From positions 88,858 to 152,857 of the IMG/VR virus record IMGVR_UViG_3300032770_000005: a DNA stretch of 64,000 bases; one strand, 5' to 3'. The position numbers and the translations under genes are program-made. The notes beneath the pieces are model-generated. The model was not told the DNA's origin. It saw nothing but the letters and a program-made list of their open reading frames with translations, and made no database searches. This document shows positions 31,281 through 38,336 of the stretch, piece by piece. The DNA is from a virus. How positions within the stretch are numbered: position 1 is the stretch's first letter; the number at the start of each line of letters is the position of its first letter.

Positions 31281-31331
31281 GACCCGGAACCTCCCAGTGG
31301 TAGGAGGCTTTCACCCGTCGGCTACCGGGTC
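31281..31331 (-). promoter_or_regulatory. Structured 5' leader of capsid-candidate C
   Basis: Nested inverted repeats: outer GACCCGG (31281-31287) with CCGGGTC (31325-31331), inner CCTCC (31290-31294) with GGAGG (31303-31307). On the message the inner stem contains a GGAGG, but it lies about 125 bases before the start codon, so it is not the ribosome site. It may terminate the upstream gene (stop at 31349) or stabilise the capsid message. Confidence 0.45.
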
Positions 31332-31348
31332 ACAGCTAGCTGGTCAGT

Positions 31349-32077
31349 TCAGCCGGAAGCTCCGCTGAACAACATCCGAGAGAACATGCCGCCGGCCCAT
31401 CCTCGGCCGTCCGGCGTCGCCATCTGCTCGCGGACCCTGCGGACCGCTCTCTTCTTCACCACGGGGAACGCGAGGTCGATGGGGCTCACGGTCGAGATCG
31501 GCTCGTCCGAGTGCCGCACGTCGTTGATGACCGACTCGTCGTACCCGTCGAGGCCGAACATGCCGCGGTACGGCGCGCCGGCGTGGCTGATGTCGATCAT
31601 GTAGTTCGCGCCCATCCCCGAGACGGGCCCGGGCCCCATCGGCACCATGGCCACGGGCGCGACCGGCGCGGGTGCGGGGGTCGGCGTCGGCAGCACGGTG
31701 TCCTGGATGAGCTGGAGCGGCAGCCACGGCTTCAGACCGCTCACGCCAGCGCCGGCCGCGATGGACATCTGCGTCTCGGGCGAGAGACCGAGCGGCTGCC
31801 CCACCGCGTACGCCGCGATGGCGCTCGCGAGCGAGGCGCCGGTCGCGACGATGCGAGGATCCATGGTCGGCAGGTACGAGCCGCCGACCATGGAGCCCAG
31901 CCACTGCGCGAGGATCATGCCGCCCGTCGCCCCGAGAGCCGGCACCACGACCTTGTCGACCAGGTCGGCGCTCCCGAGGTTGCGAGCGAGGCGCCGAACC
32001 GAGCTGAAGCCGCGCACGCGGCGGTTGTGCACCACCGCGTACGCGTTTCTGCTGACTCGGCGCCTTCGCTTGCTCAT
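31349..32077 (-). CDS. Basic-leader membrane protein, paralogue of the 32087 gene
   Basis: 242 residues. Basic start (MSKRRRRVSRNAYAVVHNRR), then hydrophobic segments (VVVPALGATGGMILAQWLGS; IVATGASLASAIAAYAVG), a Pro-rich stretch (TPTPAPAPVAPVAMVPMGPG), SGMGANYMIDISHAGAP, and the end GRGWAGGMFSRMLFSG. The C-terminal part of the gene at 32087 has the same order: basic VSANKYIVVRNRHHRRM, hydrophobic segments, and the end GRGFAGGIFGRTLFSG. The two are paralogues. Confidence 0.6.
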   Translation of the reverse strand: MSKRRRRVSRNAYAVVHNRRVRGFSSVRRLARNLGSADLVDKVVVPALGATGGMILAQWLGSMVGGSYLPTMDPRIVATGASLASAIAAYAVGQPLGLSPETQMSIAAGAGVSGLKPWLPLQLIQDTVLPTPTPAPAPVAPVAMVPMGPGPVSGMGANYMIDISHAGAPYRGMFGLDGYDESVINDVRHSDEPISTVSPIDLAFPVVKKRAVRRVREQMATPDGRGWAGGMFSRMLFSGASG

Positions 32078-32086
32078 GACTGCTCC

Positions 32087-34546
32087 TCAGGCCTGCATCC
32101 CGGAGAACAGGGTGCGACCGAAGATGCCGCCCGCGAACCCGCGCCCCTCGTCGGTGGCGTAGTTCCGCTTCTGGACCTTCGTGTCGCGGTGCATCACGCC
32201 CGTGACGTCGGTGGCGATGTCCGCCGGCGTCTCGGTCGAGACGAACGGCGGCTGCGGGAGCGCCGGCGGCATGCCCGGCGGTCCGACCGGCGCCGGCGTC
32301 ACCGCGCCCGTCACGACGGGCTGGATGGGCGGCGCCGCCGCAGCGGCCGCAGCCGTCGCGTCGTCACCGAAGCCCGCCGCAGCGTAGTACGTGCCCAGAC
32401 CCGCCGCGGCCTCGTAGGGCCCACCGGCCGTCGCCTCCATGACGTCCATCAGGCCGTCGATCGAGGAGTGGTCGGCGGGATCGATGCCCTCCTGGTAGCC
32501 CGCGGCCGCGTAGAACGTGCCCATGCCGCTGAGCGGCTGCTGCACGTACTCGCCGACGCCGCTGAGCGGCTGCTGCACGTACTCGCCCATGCTCGGGTCC
32601 TGGACGTACGCGCCGACGCCGCTGAGCGGCTGCTGCACGTACTCGCCCATCCCCGCCGTGGCGTAGTAGGTCCCGAGGTACGGCGCCGCCTGCGTGCCGC
32701 GGAGGAGCCGCGCCATGAAGGCCGCACCCTCGCCGGCGACGATCGCCGTGAGGTTCTGCCGGAGCATCGGGAACCGCGCCGCCGCGACGATGGTCGCCAG
32801 CGCGACCGCCAGGTTCGTGACCGACTTCGTCACGATGGCCTGATCGGGCGTCTGACCCGCATCGAGCACGTTGCGCACCTGGTCGATGTTGGCGACCGCG
32901 TTCGCCGCACCGTTCGACGCCATGAGGCCACCGATCGCCCAGACCGACGGCATGGCGACGTCGTTCATGAGATCGATCTGCGTCCCCATGATGCTGAGGT
33001 TCCGGCGCAGGTGGCGACGACGACGGTGGTTCGACCGCATGCTGTGGCGCTTGCTGTGGCGCTTGCTGTTGCGGCGCATCCGCCGATGATGTCGGTTGCG
33101 CACGACGATGTACTTGTTGGCGCTCACCCGCCGGCTCGACCGACGCGACCGACGACGCTTGTTCCGACGCATGCCCATGGAGGTCCTCCTGTTCCTTCTG
33201 TTCGACGCGAGCGACTTGCGGCGACGCGAGCGCGCGTAGCCCTCGCGAAGCGCTCGCTCGTGAGCGCGCTTCGCTGCACCTCCGAACGTGAAGCGGCGCG
33301 TGTAGCTCCGCTCCGAGACGAACCCCGGCACGTACGTCGCGTAGCCGCGACGACGCGAGCGAGGTCCGAACTGGACCAGCTGGATGCGCTGGCCCGCTGC
33401 ACGACCGCCACGCTGGGACGTGCGGCCGAGCAGGTTCGCTGCCATGCGGATCCCCGCCGCGCCGTGCGCGTGCCGGGTCGTCGCGTGGATGTACGGCGGG
33501 TTGAAGAGCCGGCCCGTGTAGAACGGCGAGGCCGAGTAGCCCTTCACGCGCTTGTACCCGCGCACCTTCGTCGTGTAGTGGAACTTGCCCTGCTTCTTGC
33601 TGATCCGACCACGACGCTGCATGCCACGCGACACCGCTCGCGCGTGCGACTCCGCGCTCGCCGCGGCCGCCGCCGCCTTCGAGGCCTCGCGCTTCGCAGC
33701 GCTGGCTGCCTTCGAGGCAGCTCTCTTCGAGGTGGCCTTCGCCTTCTTGGCCTTCGAGACGGCCTTCTTGGCGTCCTTCTTCGCCTTCGAGGCCGCCTTG
33801 CGCGCCGACTTCGCCGCGGCCTTGGCCGCCTTCGGCGTCGAGGCGTGCTTCGCCTTCGATGCCGCCTTCTTCGCCCTGGACGCCGCCTTCTTCGACGCCC
33901 GAGCCGCGCTCTGCGCGCCCTTCGCCGTGACGCGACCACCCTTCACGGTGGGAGTGCTGTGGCGGCGGTGGTGCGAGCCGTGGCTCCGGCTGAGCCCGCG
34001 CGAGATGCGCCGGCGCTGGCGCGGCGTCAGCGACCCCATCGCCATCGCGATCGGCGTCCCCGACACGCGACGGCTACGCCGCTTGCGGCTGTGGCTGCTG
34101 CCCGTGTCGACGGCGCGCGAAGCGGCCTTGATCGCTGCGCGATCTTCCTCGGACATGTTCCGACGCATCGCGCGCTTGAGCGATTGCACGTTGTAGCCCA
34201 TCGGTCGTCTCCCTCGTGCGTTTCTGCTGAGCACCTGTTTGCGGCTGAGCGGATGGGACAGCAGCGTCCCGTACTCGTCGACGGGGTAGAGCCGACCATG
34301 GCCCAACTCCGAGGCGTGCTTCTCGGCCCACCGCTTCGCACCGCGCACCGTTCGGTACGCGGGGCTCAGATGGTGATGGCTGCGCCCACGACCGCTGATC
34401 CACTGGAACGGGTTCCGACTCGGCGCACGACCGGGATTGATCACGGTCATGTGCGTGACGCCGCCGCCCACGTTCGGCTCCATGCCGGGGCTGCGCTCGT
34501 ACTTCCGAGCGACGTTCCGTGTCGTCTTGCGGTAGATCAGGGCCAC
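32087..34546 (-). CDS. Histone-like / membrane fusion protein with internal starts
   Basis: One uninterrupted 819-codon frame with three parts. Part 1 (GTG 34546, residues 1-115): small basic domain (YRTVRGAKRWAEKHASELGH). Part 2 (from ATG 34201): a very basic H1-like region of repeated AASKAK units (KKAASRAKKAASKAKHASTP), then RRGYATYVPGFVSERSYTRR. Part 3 (from ATG 33178): basic VSANKYIVVRNRHHRR, hydrophobic helices, short tandem repeats and the end GRGFAGGIFGRTLFSG. Both internal ATGs have strong ribosome sites at six-base spacing, so nested products of about 704 and 363 residues are likely. The Ala/Lys region should condense DNA. Confidence 0.65.
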   Translation of the reverse strand: MALIYRKTTRNVARKYERSPGMEPNVGGGVTHMTVINPGRAPSRNPFQWISGRGRSHHHLSPAYRTVRGAKRWAEKHASELGHGRLYPVDEYGTLLSHPLSRKQVLSRNARGRRPMGYNVQSLKRAMRRNMSEEDRAAIKAASRAVDTGSSHSRKRRSRRVSGTPIAMAMGSLTPRQRRRISRGLSRSHGSHHRRHSTPTVKGGRVTAKGAQSAARASKKAASRAKKAASKAKHASTPKAAKAAAKSARKAASKAKKDAKKAVSKAKKAKATSKRAASKAASAAKREASKAAAAAASAESHARAVSRGMQRRGRISKKQGKFHYTTKVRGYKRVKGYSASPFYTGRLFNPPYIHATTRHAHGAAGIRMAANLLGRTSQRGGRAAGQRIQLVQFGPRSRRRGYATYVPGFVSERSYTRRFTFGGAAKRAHERALREGYARSRRRKSLASNRRNRRTSMGMRRNKRRRSRRSSRRVSANKYIVVRNRHHRRMRRNSKRHSKRHSMRSNHRRRRHLRRNLSIMGTQIDLMNDVAMPSVWAIGGLMASNGAANAVANIDQVRNVLDAGQTPDQAIVTKSVTNLAVALATIVAAARFPMLRQNLTAIVAGEGAAFMARLLRGTQAAPYLGTYYATAGMGEYVQQPLSGVGAYVQDPSMGEYVQQPLSGVGEYVQQPLSGMGTFYAAAGYQEGIDPADHSSIDGLMDVMEATAGGPYEAAAGLGTYYAAAGFGDDATAAAAAAAPPIQPVVTGAVTPAPVGPPGMPPALPQPPFVSTETPADIATDVTGVMHRDTKVQKRNYATDEGRGFAGGIFGRTLFSGMQA
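32524..32650 (-). repeat. Tandem GEYVQQPLSG repeat inside gene 32087
   Basis: Three nearly identical 33-39 base units encode GMGEYVQQPLSG, GVGEYVQQPLSG and MGEYVQQPLSG, with the degenerate unit GVGAYVQDPSM between them. Each unit starts with a G-[M/V]-G. Likely slippage or recombination of a Tyr/Gln/Pro-rich surface segment. Confidence 0.75.
33176..33190 (-). promoter_or_regulatory. Internal ribosome site inside the 819-codon frame (site 2)
   Basis: AGGAGG at 33185-33190, a six-base spacer, then ATG at 33178 in the same frame as the long gene. The Arg-Arg codons here are AGG AGG, rare in this GC-rich sequence where CGC and CGT dominate, so selection for ribosome binding is likely. Confidence 0.65.
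34199..34215 (-). promoter_or_regulatory. Internal ribosome site inside the 819-codon frame (site 1)
   Basis: GAGGGAGA at 34208-34215, a six-base spacer, then ATG at 34201 (MGYNVQSLKRAM), in frame with the upstream part. No stop codon separates the parts, so products starting here and at 34546 share the same C-terminus. Confidence 0.6.
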
Positions 34547-34556
34547 TTGGACGCAA

Positions 34557-34587
34557 CTCGCCTGCTCGACCCCTGAGAGCAGGCGAG
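34557..34587 (-). terminator. 11-bp hairpin upstream of the 34546 start
   Basis: CTCGCCTGCTC (34557-34567) pairs perfectly with GAGCAGGCGAG (34577-34587), loop of nine. It lies between the stop of the gene at 34658 and the GTG at 34546. No T-run follows. It may be a terminator, an RNA processing site or a translational control element for the basic protein. Confidence 0.5.
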
Positions 34588-34657
34588 GCGCAAGGCCCCA
34601 GGTCTTCGGAGAGAACGCTACACGCGAGAGATCATCGGCGCAAGAAGAATCGCACGC

Positions 34658-34846
34658 TCACGCGGGCGCCGGTTTCTTCTCGGTCGTCGCATCCTGCGCA
34701 AGTTCGCGCAGCTCCTTGGGAATCGCGAACCCGCGGCTCGACTGCCGCGCCTTGCGTACTTCTCGCTGGAACTCGCCGACCGCCTGCTTCATCTGCTGCA
34801 CGGCTGTCGGTTCGTCGTCTCGCTTGCGGTCTTCCTCGTCGCTCAT
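34658..34846 (-). CDS. 62-residue charged helical protein
   Basis: ATG preceded by GGGAGG. MSDEEDRKRDDEPTAVQQMK, then AVGEFQREVRKARQSSRGFA and a Lys/Pro/Ala end. Start overlaps the upstream stop (ATGA). No membrane helix. Possibly a small core or scaffold protein. Confidence 0.5.
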   Translation of the reverse strand: MSDEEDRKRDDEPTAVQQMKQAVGEFQREVRKARQSSRGFAIPKELRELAQDATTEKKPAPA

Positions 34847-35202
34847 CTTGGCCTCCCCGGCGGAGATCGATCTCCGCGTGAGATCATCTCGAACCGCGCG
34901 TCCATCGCGCTGACCTTCGACTCCAAGCTGATCACCTTCTCGCGCAGGTCGACGAGGATCTCCATGATCTGCTCGTCCACCTGCCGCGTGGCGCCCGTCT
35001 CCCTGAGCGCCTGCGAGAACTCCTTCGTCGACTCCACGACCGTCGCCGTCACGGCTCGCGCGTCGTCCACGCGCGACTGCTGCACCTGGTTGAGGCGCTC
35101 GTATAGGCCGCGCGTGAAGACCGCGAGCGGCACGAGGATGAGCAGAAAGACGGCGCCGAATGCGCCCCACTGCTGCGTGATCTGCTCGGTGCCCGGCGGC
35201 AT
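34843..35202 (-). CDS. Membrane-anchored coiled-coil protein
   Basis: 119 residues. A hydrophobic helix at residues about 13-32 (AFGAVFLLILVPLAVF) is followed by a continuous coiled coil (LYERLNQVQQSRVDDARAVT; LREKVISLESKVSAMDARFE). Topology resembles small phage membrane rods or spanin-like proteins, but no lipobox is present. Role unknown. Confidence 0.55.
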   Translation of the reverse strand: MPPGTEQITQQWGAFGAVFLLILVPLAVFTRGLYERLNQVQQSRVDDARAVTATVVESTKEFSQALRETGATRQVDEQIMEILVDLREKVISLESKVSAMDARFEMISRGDRSPPGRPR

Positions 35203-35203
35203 G

Positions 35204-35905
35204 TCAGCCGTCGATCCCGTCCTTGAGCACGCGGAGCCGCCCACCCTGGATGAAGCCCAAGAAGCCGACGTCACCGTTGCGCAGCTTGTGCGGCGCGTAG
35301 ATGGCGAGCATGTGTCCGTCCGGCGCGGTGAGGAGCCACGCGTTGCGTGGGTTCACCGTGTGCCGCAGATCGTCGCTCGGATCGTCATCATCGTCGCGCC
35401 GCACGAACCAACCGAGGCACTTGCCGAGGCGCGCCCACGCCTTCGGGTACTTCAGCTTGGTCGTGCCGAAGCGCGCTCGATCTTCCGGCTCCAGGTCGGC
35501 GTTGGAGTAGAAGCGCGTGCCGGCCCCGGGCTCGTACTCCAGCTCCTCGCTCTTGCCGTGCAGGTGCTTGTAGTCGACGTCCTGCCCGTCCTCGTACCAC
35601 TTGTCGCAGCGGTACATGACGCTCACGCAATCGCCGACCGGCACGACGAGCTTCGGAGGCTCGTGGTCGATCTCGACGATGTCGATGGGCTGCTTCTGAT
35701 GGAACAGCCGGTAGCGTGCGAGCGCGGCGTCGAGGTCGCGCCCCTCGGAACCGGCGATGCGCATCGGATCTTCGATGGAGCGCCCGTAGCGCTGCCCCAT
35801 CGCACCCTCGGAGCCTCGCGGCGCCATCTCGCTCGACGGCGCGTTCGGGCGTAGGCGCCGGCTTGCTCTGCGGCTGCTGCTGCCACGACTGCTGCGCCTG
35901 GTCAT
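35204..35905 (-). CDS. Hypothetical 233-residue protein with basic start
   Basis: GGAG precedes the ATG. A short Arg/Ser-rich leader (MTRRSSRGSSSRRASRRLRP) leads into a soluble alpha/beta domain with many aromatic and acidic residues: CVSVMYRCDKWYEDGQDVDY, KAWARLGKCLGWFVRRDDDD, NAWLLTAPDGHMLAIYAPHK. No family recognised. Leader type matches the nucleic-acid-associated particle proteins around it. Confidence 0.5.
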   Translation of the reverse strand: MTRRSSRGSSSRRASRRLRPNAPSSEMAPRGSEGAMGQRYGRSIEDPMRIAGSEGRDLDAALARYRLFHQKQPIDIVEIDHEPPKLVVPVGDCVSVMYRCDKWYEDGQDVDYKHLHGKSEELEYEPGAGTRFYSNADLEPEDRARFGTTKLKYPKAWARLGKCLGWFVRRDDDDDPSDDLRHTVNPRNAWLLTAPDGHMLAIYAPHKLRNGDVGFLGFIQGGRLRVLKDGIDG

Positions 35906-36225
35906 CGCTGACTCCAGAGCCAGTATAGACCGACGCCGATCGCCGCGCCGATCAGATACTTCTGCATGTCGGCAGCGGCCGGCAGGTCGAGGCCGAGGCC
36001 TGAGCCCGCCACGCGTCGACGAACCTCGCCGCGGCACATCGTGTCGTAGCCGACGAATCTGGCGCTCGGCGGGAGCGGGTTGCACTGCGTGTCTGGGTCC
36101 GCGCCGAGGAAGTTGACGTCCGTCGGCCGTGGCGGCACCGGGTCGTCGCCGACGCTCACGGGCCGCGAGTCGCGGTACACCGCCCACGCGTTGTGATCCC
36201 AGTCCCAGACGGAGTACAAGGCCAT
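35902..36225 (-). CDS. 107-residue protein with C-terminal membrane helix
   Basis: Starts MALYSVWDWDHNAWAVYRDS; the C-terminus MQKYLIGAAIGVGLYWLWSQ is a hydrophobic helix. The middle contains one cysteine pair (TQCNPL; TMCRGE). No Shine-Dalgarno site; the 11 bases before the ATG contain GGTGG. Possibly coupled to the upstream gene, which ends 13 bases earlier. Confidence 0.5.
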   Translation of the reverse strand: MALYSVWDWDHNAWAVYRDSRPVSVGDDPVPPRPTDVNFLGADPDTQCNPLPPSARFVGYDTMCRGEVRRRVAGSGLGLDLPAAADMQKYLIGAAIGVGLYWLWSQR

Positions 36226-36238
36226 CGGTACCACCAGC

Positions 36239-37441
36239 CTACACGTCGAGCCCATGCCGCCGCAGCAGCGATCGGAGGTTGCGGGTTGCGCGGACGTCCG
36301 ATGGCGTCGAGCCCGTCACGATGGGCGGCACGCGCACGTCGGGCGACATGAACCGCACGTGGTTGCCCGGCGTCTTCTCGACGCGCCACCCCTGCGCCTC
36401 AGCCGCCGCAATCAGCGTCCGCAGCTCGGGACTCTGCGTGAGGCGACGACTGCCCGAGGTGTTGGGCCGTGGTCGGGCCCATCGCGGACGCGGCGATGCC
36501 CAGTTGTCGTCGAGCGCCACGAGCCTCTTGTCGAGGCTCATGATGTGCTCGCGCACGATGTGCTGCCGCGACGCGATCGGACCGTGCAGGATGTACTCCA
36601 GCGCCTGCCGTTCCCGACCGTAGGGCATGTACGCCGTCGGGTCTTGCAGACGAATCGCGAGATAGGCAGGCCGTCCCATGTTGTCCGGGTGCCAGGCCAC
36701 CACCACACCGCGAGCTTCCGGCGGCACAGCAGCGGTCGCCGCGGCACCGTGGCTTCCCAGCGGCACGGACACGTTCGCCCAAGCGATCCACTTCACGTGC
36801 GTGCCGGGCGCGAACGTCCTCGTGGCCCACGTCTCGTAGCTCGCGCCCGCCTGGTGCCACGACTGCGGCACGGGAGCCGGTGGAATCGGGTTCGGTGTGT
36901 ACCGTCCCTTCCACTGACGCCCACGGTACACAGGCTGCTGCGATGCCCAGTTGTCTTGGAGCGGGATGAGCCACTGAAGCATCGATGGCGCGATCGGCCG
37001 CTGAACCGTATTGGTTCCGTAGCTGTCGAGGATCTTCCAGAGGTCATCGATCTCAGCTATCTGCCAACGCGCACTGACTCCAGCTGGACGCGCGGCGTAG
37101 TACGAGTACCCACGTGCATCCTGCACCGTCACCACGATCTGAATCGGATGCCGAAGACGATCGTCGTGGATGACCCCGACCACCTCGCCGCGTGTTCCGT
37201 CCGGAACCGTGACCTCGCGGCGCGCCAGGCTCTCATTGGTCTCGTATGGGTCCAGTGGAGCAGCCCACCACGCCATGCTCTCCTGCTCGAACTTCACCGG
37301 CGTGCCTGGCGCGTAGGTCCTCCGCGCCCAGCTCTCTAGGAGCTGGCTGGTCGGATCTTGCGGCGGCGGCGGGATCACGTTCGCATGAACGCGACGCGAA
37401 GTGCGCGCTCGGCCCCGCTTCGGTCGGCTCGTGCGAGCCAT
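36239..37441 (-). CDS. Two TYAPGT domains fused to a HicA-like domain
   Basis: 400 residues. Basic leader (MARTSRPKRGRARTSRRVHA), then domain 1 (RRTYAPGTPVKFEQES, ending LIPLQDNWASQ), domain 2 (TRTFAPGTHVKWIAWANVSV, ending LVALDDNWASP), then residues about 335-400: LRTLIAAAEAQGWRVEKTPG, NHVRFMSPDVRVPPIVTGST, LRSLLRRHGLDV. That end has the dsRBD-like HicA layout with the catalytic-type G-x-H followed by a strand and a final helix. HicA domains are normally stand-alone RNases paired with HicB. No hicB is next to it. A particle protein carrying an RNA-binding or RNA-cutting domain is the inference. Confidence 0.6.
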   Translation of the reverse strand: MARTSRPKRGRARTSRRVHANVIPPPPQDPTSQLLESWARRTYAPGTPVKFEQESMAWWAAPLDPYETNESLARREVTVPDGTRGEVVGVIHDDRLRHPIQIVVTVQDARGYSYYAARPAGVSARWQIAEIDDLWKILDSYGTNTVQRPIAPSMLQWLIPLQDNWASQQPVYRGRQWKGRYTPNPIPPAPVPQSWHQAGASYETWATRTFAPGTHVKWIAWANVSVPLGSHGAAATAAVPPEARGVVVAWHPDNMGRPAYLAIRLQDPTAYMPYGRERQALEYILHGPIASRQHIVREHIMSLDKRLVALDDNWASPRPRWARPRPNTSGSRRLTQSPELRTLIAAAEAQGWRVEKTPGNHVRFMSPDVRVPPIVTGSTPSDVRATRNLRSLLRRHGLDV

Positions 37442-37443
37442 GG

Positions 37444-38334
37444 CTATCGCGACGCCGCTCGCCGACGCTCCACCATCGCGGGCACCCGTTCGAGCTTCCG
37501 GGCGTACTCCTCGACGCGGTACACGCTGTGCGACGACTGGTCGACCATCCGCACGACCACGGGGTAGCCGCCTCGATTGTCGATGAGCCAGTGCATCTCG
37601 CCACCGTAGCGTGCGGCGATGCGCGTGTTCGCGAGAGCGCCGGCGAGGTCGGTCGAGATCCGCTGGAGCACGTTCTCACGCTTCTTGCCCGAGCCGTAGC
37701 GGTAGAGCCCCGGCGGCATCGAGCGCAAGCGCGACCACACGCTCGCGGGCATGAAGTGCTTCTGCTCGGACGGCCGCAGATCTCGCACGATCGCGATGCC
37801 CTCCTCGATCGCCAGCTCCGTCTTCGCGCCGATGTGCACGTTCGGCTCGACGCTCTCCTGCCACGCATCGAGCCCAGCGCGCCTGAGGGCCGCGGCGAGA
37901 GAGCGGATCTCCGTACGCTGCGCGGGCGTGGCGAAGTCCTGGAGCGCCTGCACGTGCGCGAACGCATCCTGGGCGCGCCACGTGTCGCCGCCGTTGAGCG
38001 CGTTCCAGGCCGTGGTCAGCTCGTGCTCGACCTCGTGCTCCAGCACGTCGAGCTGCTCGCCGCCGCGGTTCGACATGAGGCGCTTCCGGTCGCGCGGCTC
38101 CAGCGACAGGTACGCGTGCCCGCGGCGATCGACGACGTAAGCGCTTCGGAGGCTCGGATCACCGAGCCAGCTCGCCATCGCCGTGTCGCGCATGCGCGCA
38201 AGGGGACCCGTGCCGAGGTCGACCTTGCCGCCGCGCTCGTCCACGCCCACCGCGTGGTACAGCGGCGGCGGCGAGTTCGCGCGAATGCGCTTGCTCGTGC
38301 GTCTTCGCTGACGCGATGTCCGCTTGGCGGCCAT
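37444..38334 (-). CDS. Virion-type protein with basic leader, 296 residues
   Basis: Basic leader (MAAKRTSRQRRRTSKRIRAN), N-terminal domain (AYVVDRRGHAYLSLEPRDRK), a helical segment containing HEVEHELTTAWNAL, then the C-terminal domain shared with 27398: MPPGLYRYGSG, GGEMHWLIDNRGGYPVVVRM, VYRVEEYARKLERV. The H-E-V-E-H is not a standard zinc-protease context here. Two copies of this C-terminal domain in separate particle-type genes suggest a binding module. Confidence 0.55.
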   Translation of the reverse strand: MAAKRTSRQRRRTSKRIRANSPPPLYHAVGVDERGGKVDLGTGPLARMRDTAMASWLGDPSLRSAYVVDRRGHAYLSLEPRDRKRLMSNRGGEQLDVLEHEVEHELTTAWNALNGGDTWRAQDAFAHVQALQDFATPAQRTEIRSLAAALRRAGLDAWQESVEPNVHIGAKTELAIEEGIAIVRDLRPSEQKHFMPASVWSRLRSMPPGLYRYGSGKKRENVLQRISTDLAGALANTRIAARYGGEMHWLIDNRGGYPVVVRMVDQSSHSVYRVEEYARKLERVPAMVERRRAASR

Positions 38335-38336
38335 CG

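Noticed and set aside
31511-34576. 1021-codon rightward frame
   Set aside because: Antisense to the basic 31349 and 32087 genes; composition is His/Arg-rich shadow coding and there is no ribosome site. The leftward genes have clear ones.
37867-37980. H-E-V-E-H in the 37444 protein as a zinc-protease site
   Set aside because: The surrounding helix is charged, with no third ligand or Met-turn; it looks like chance within a helical segment.
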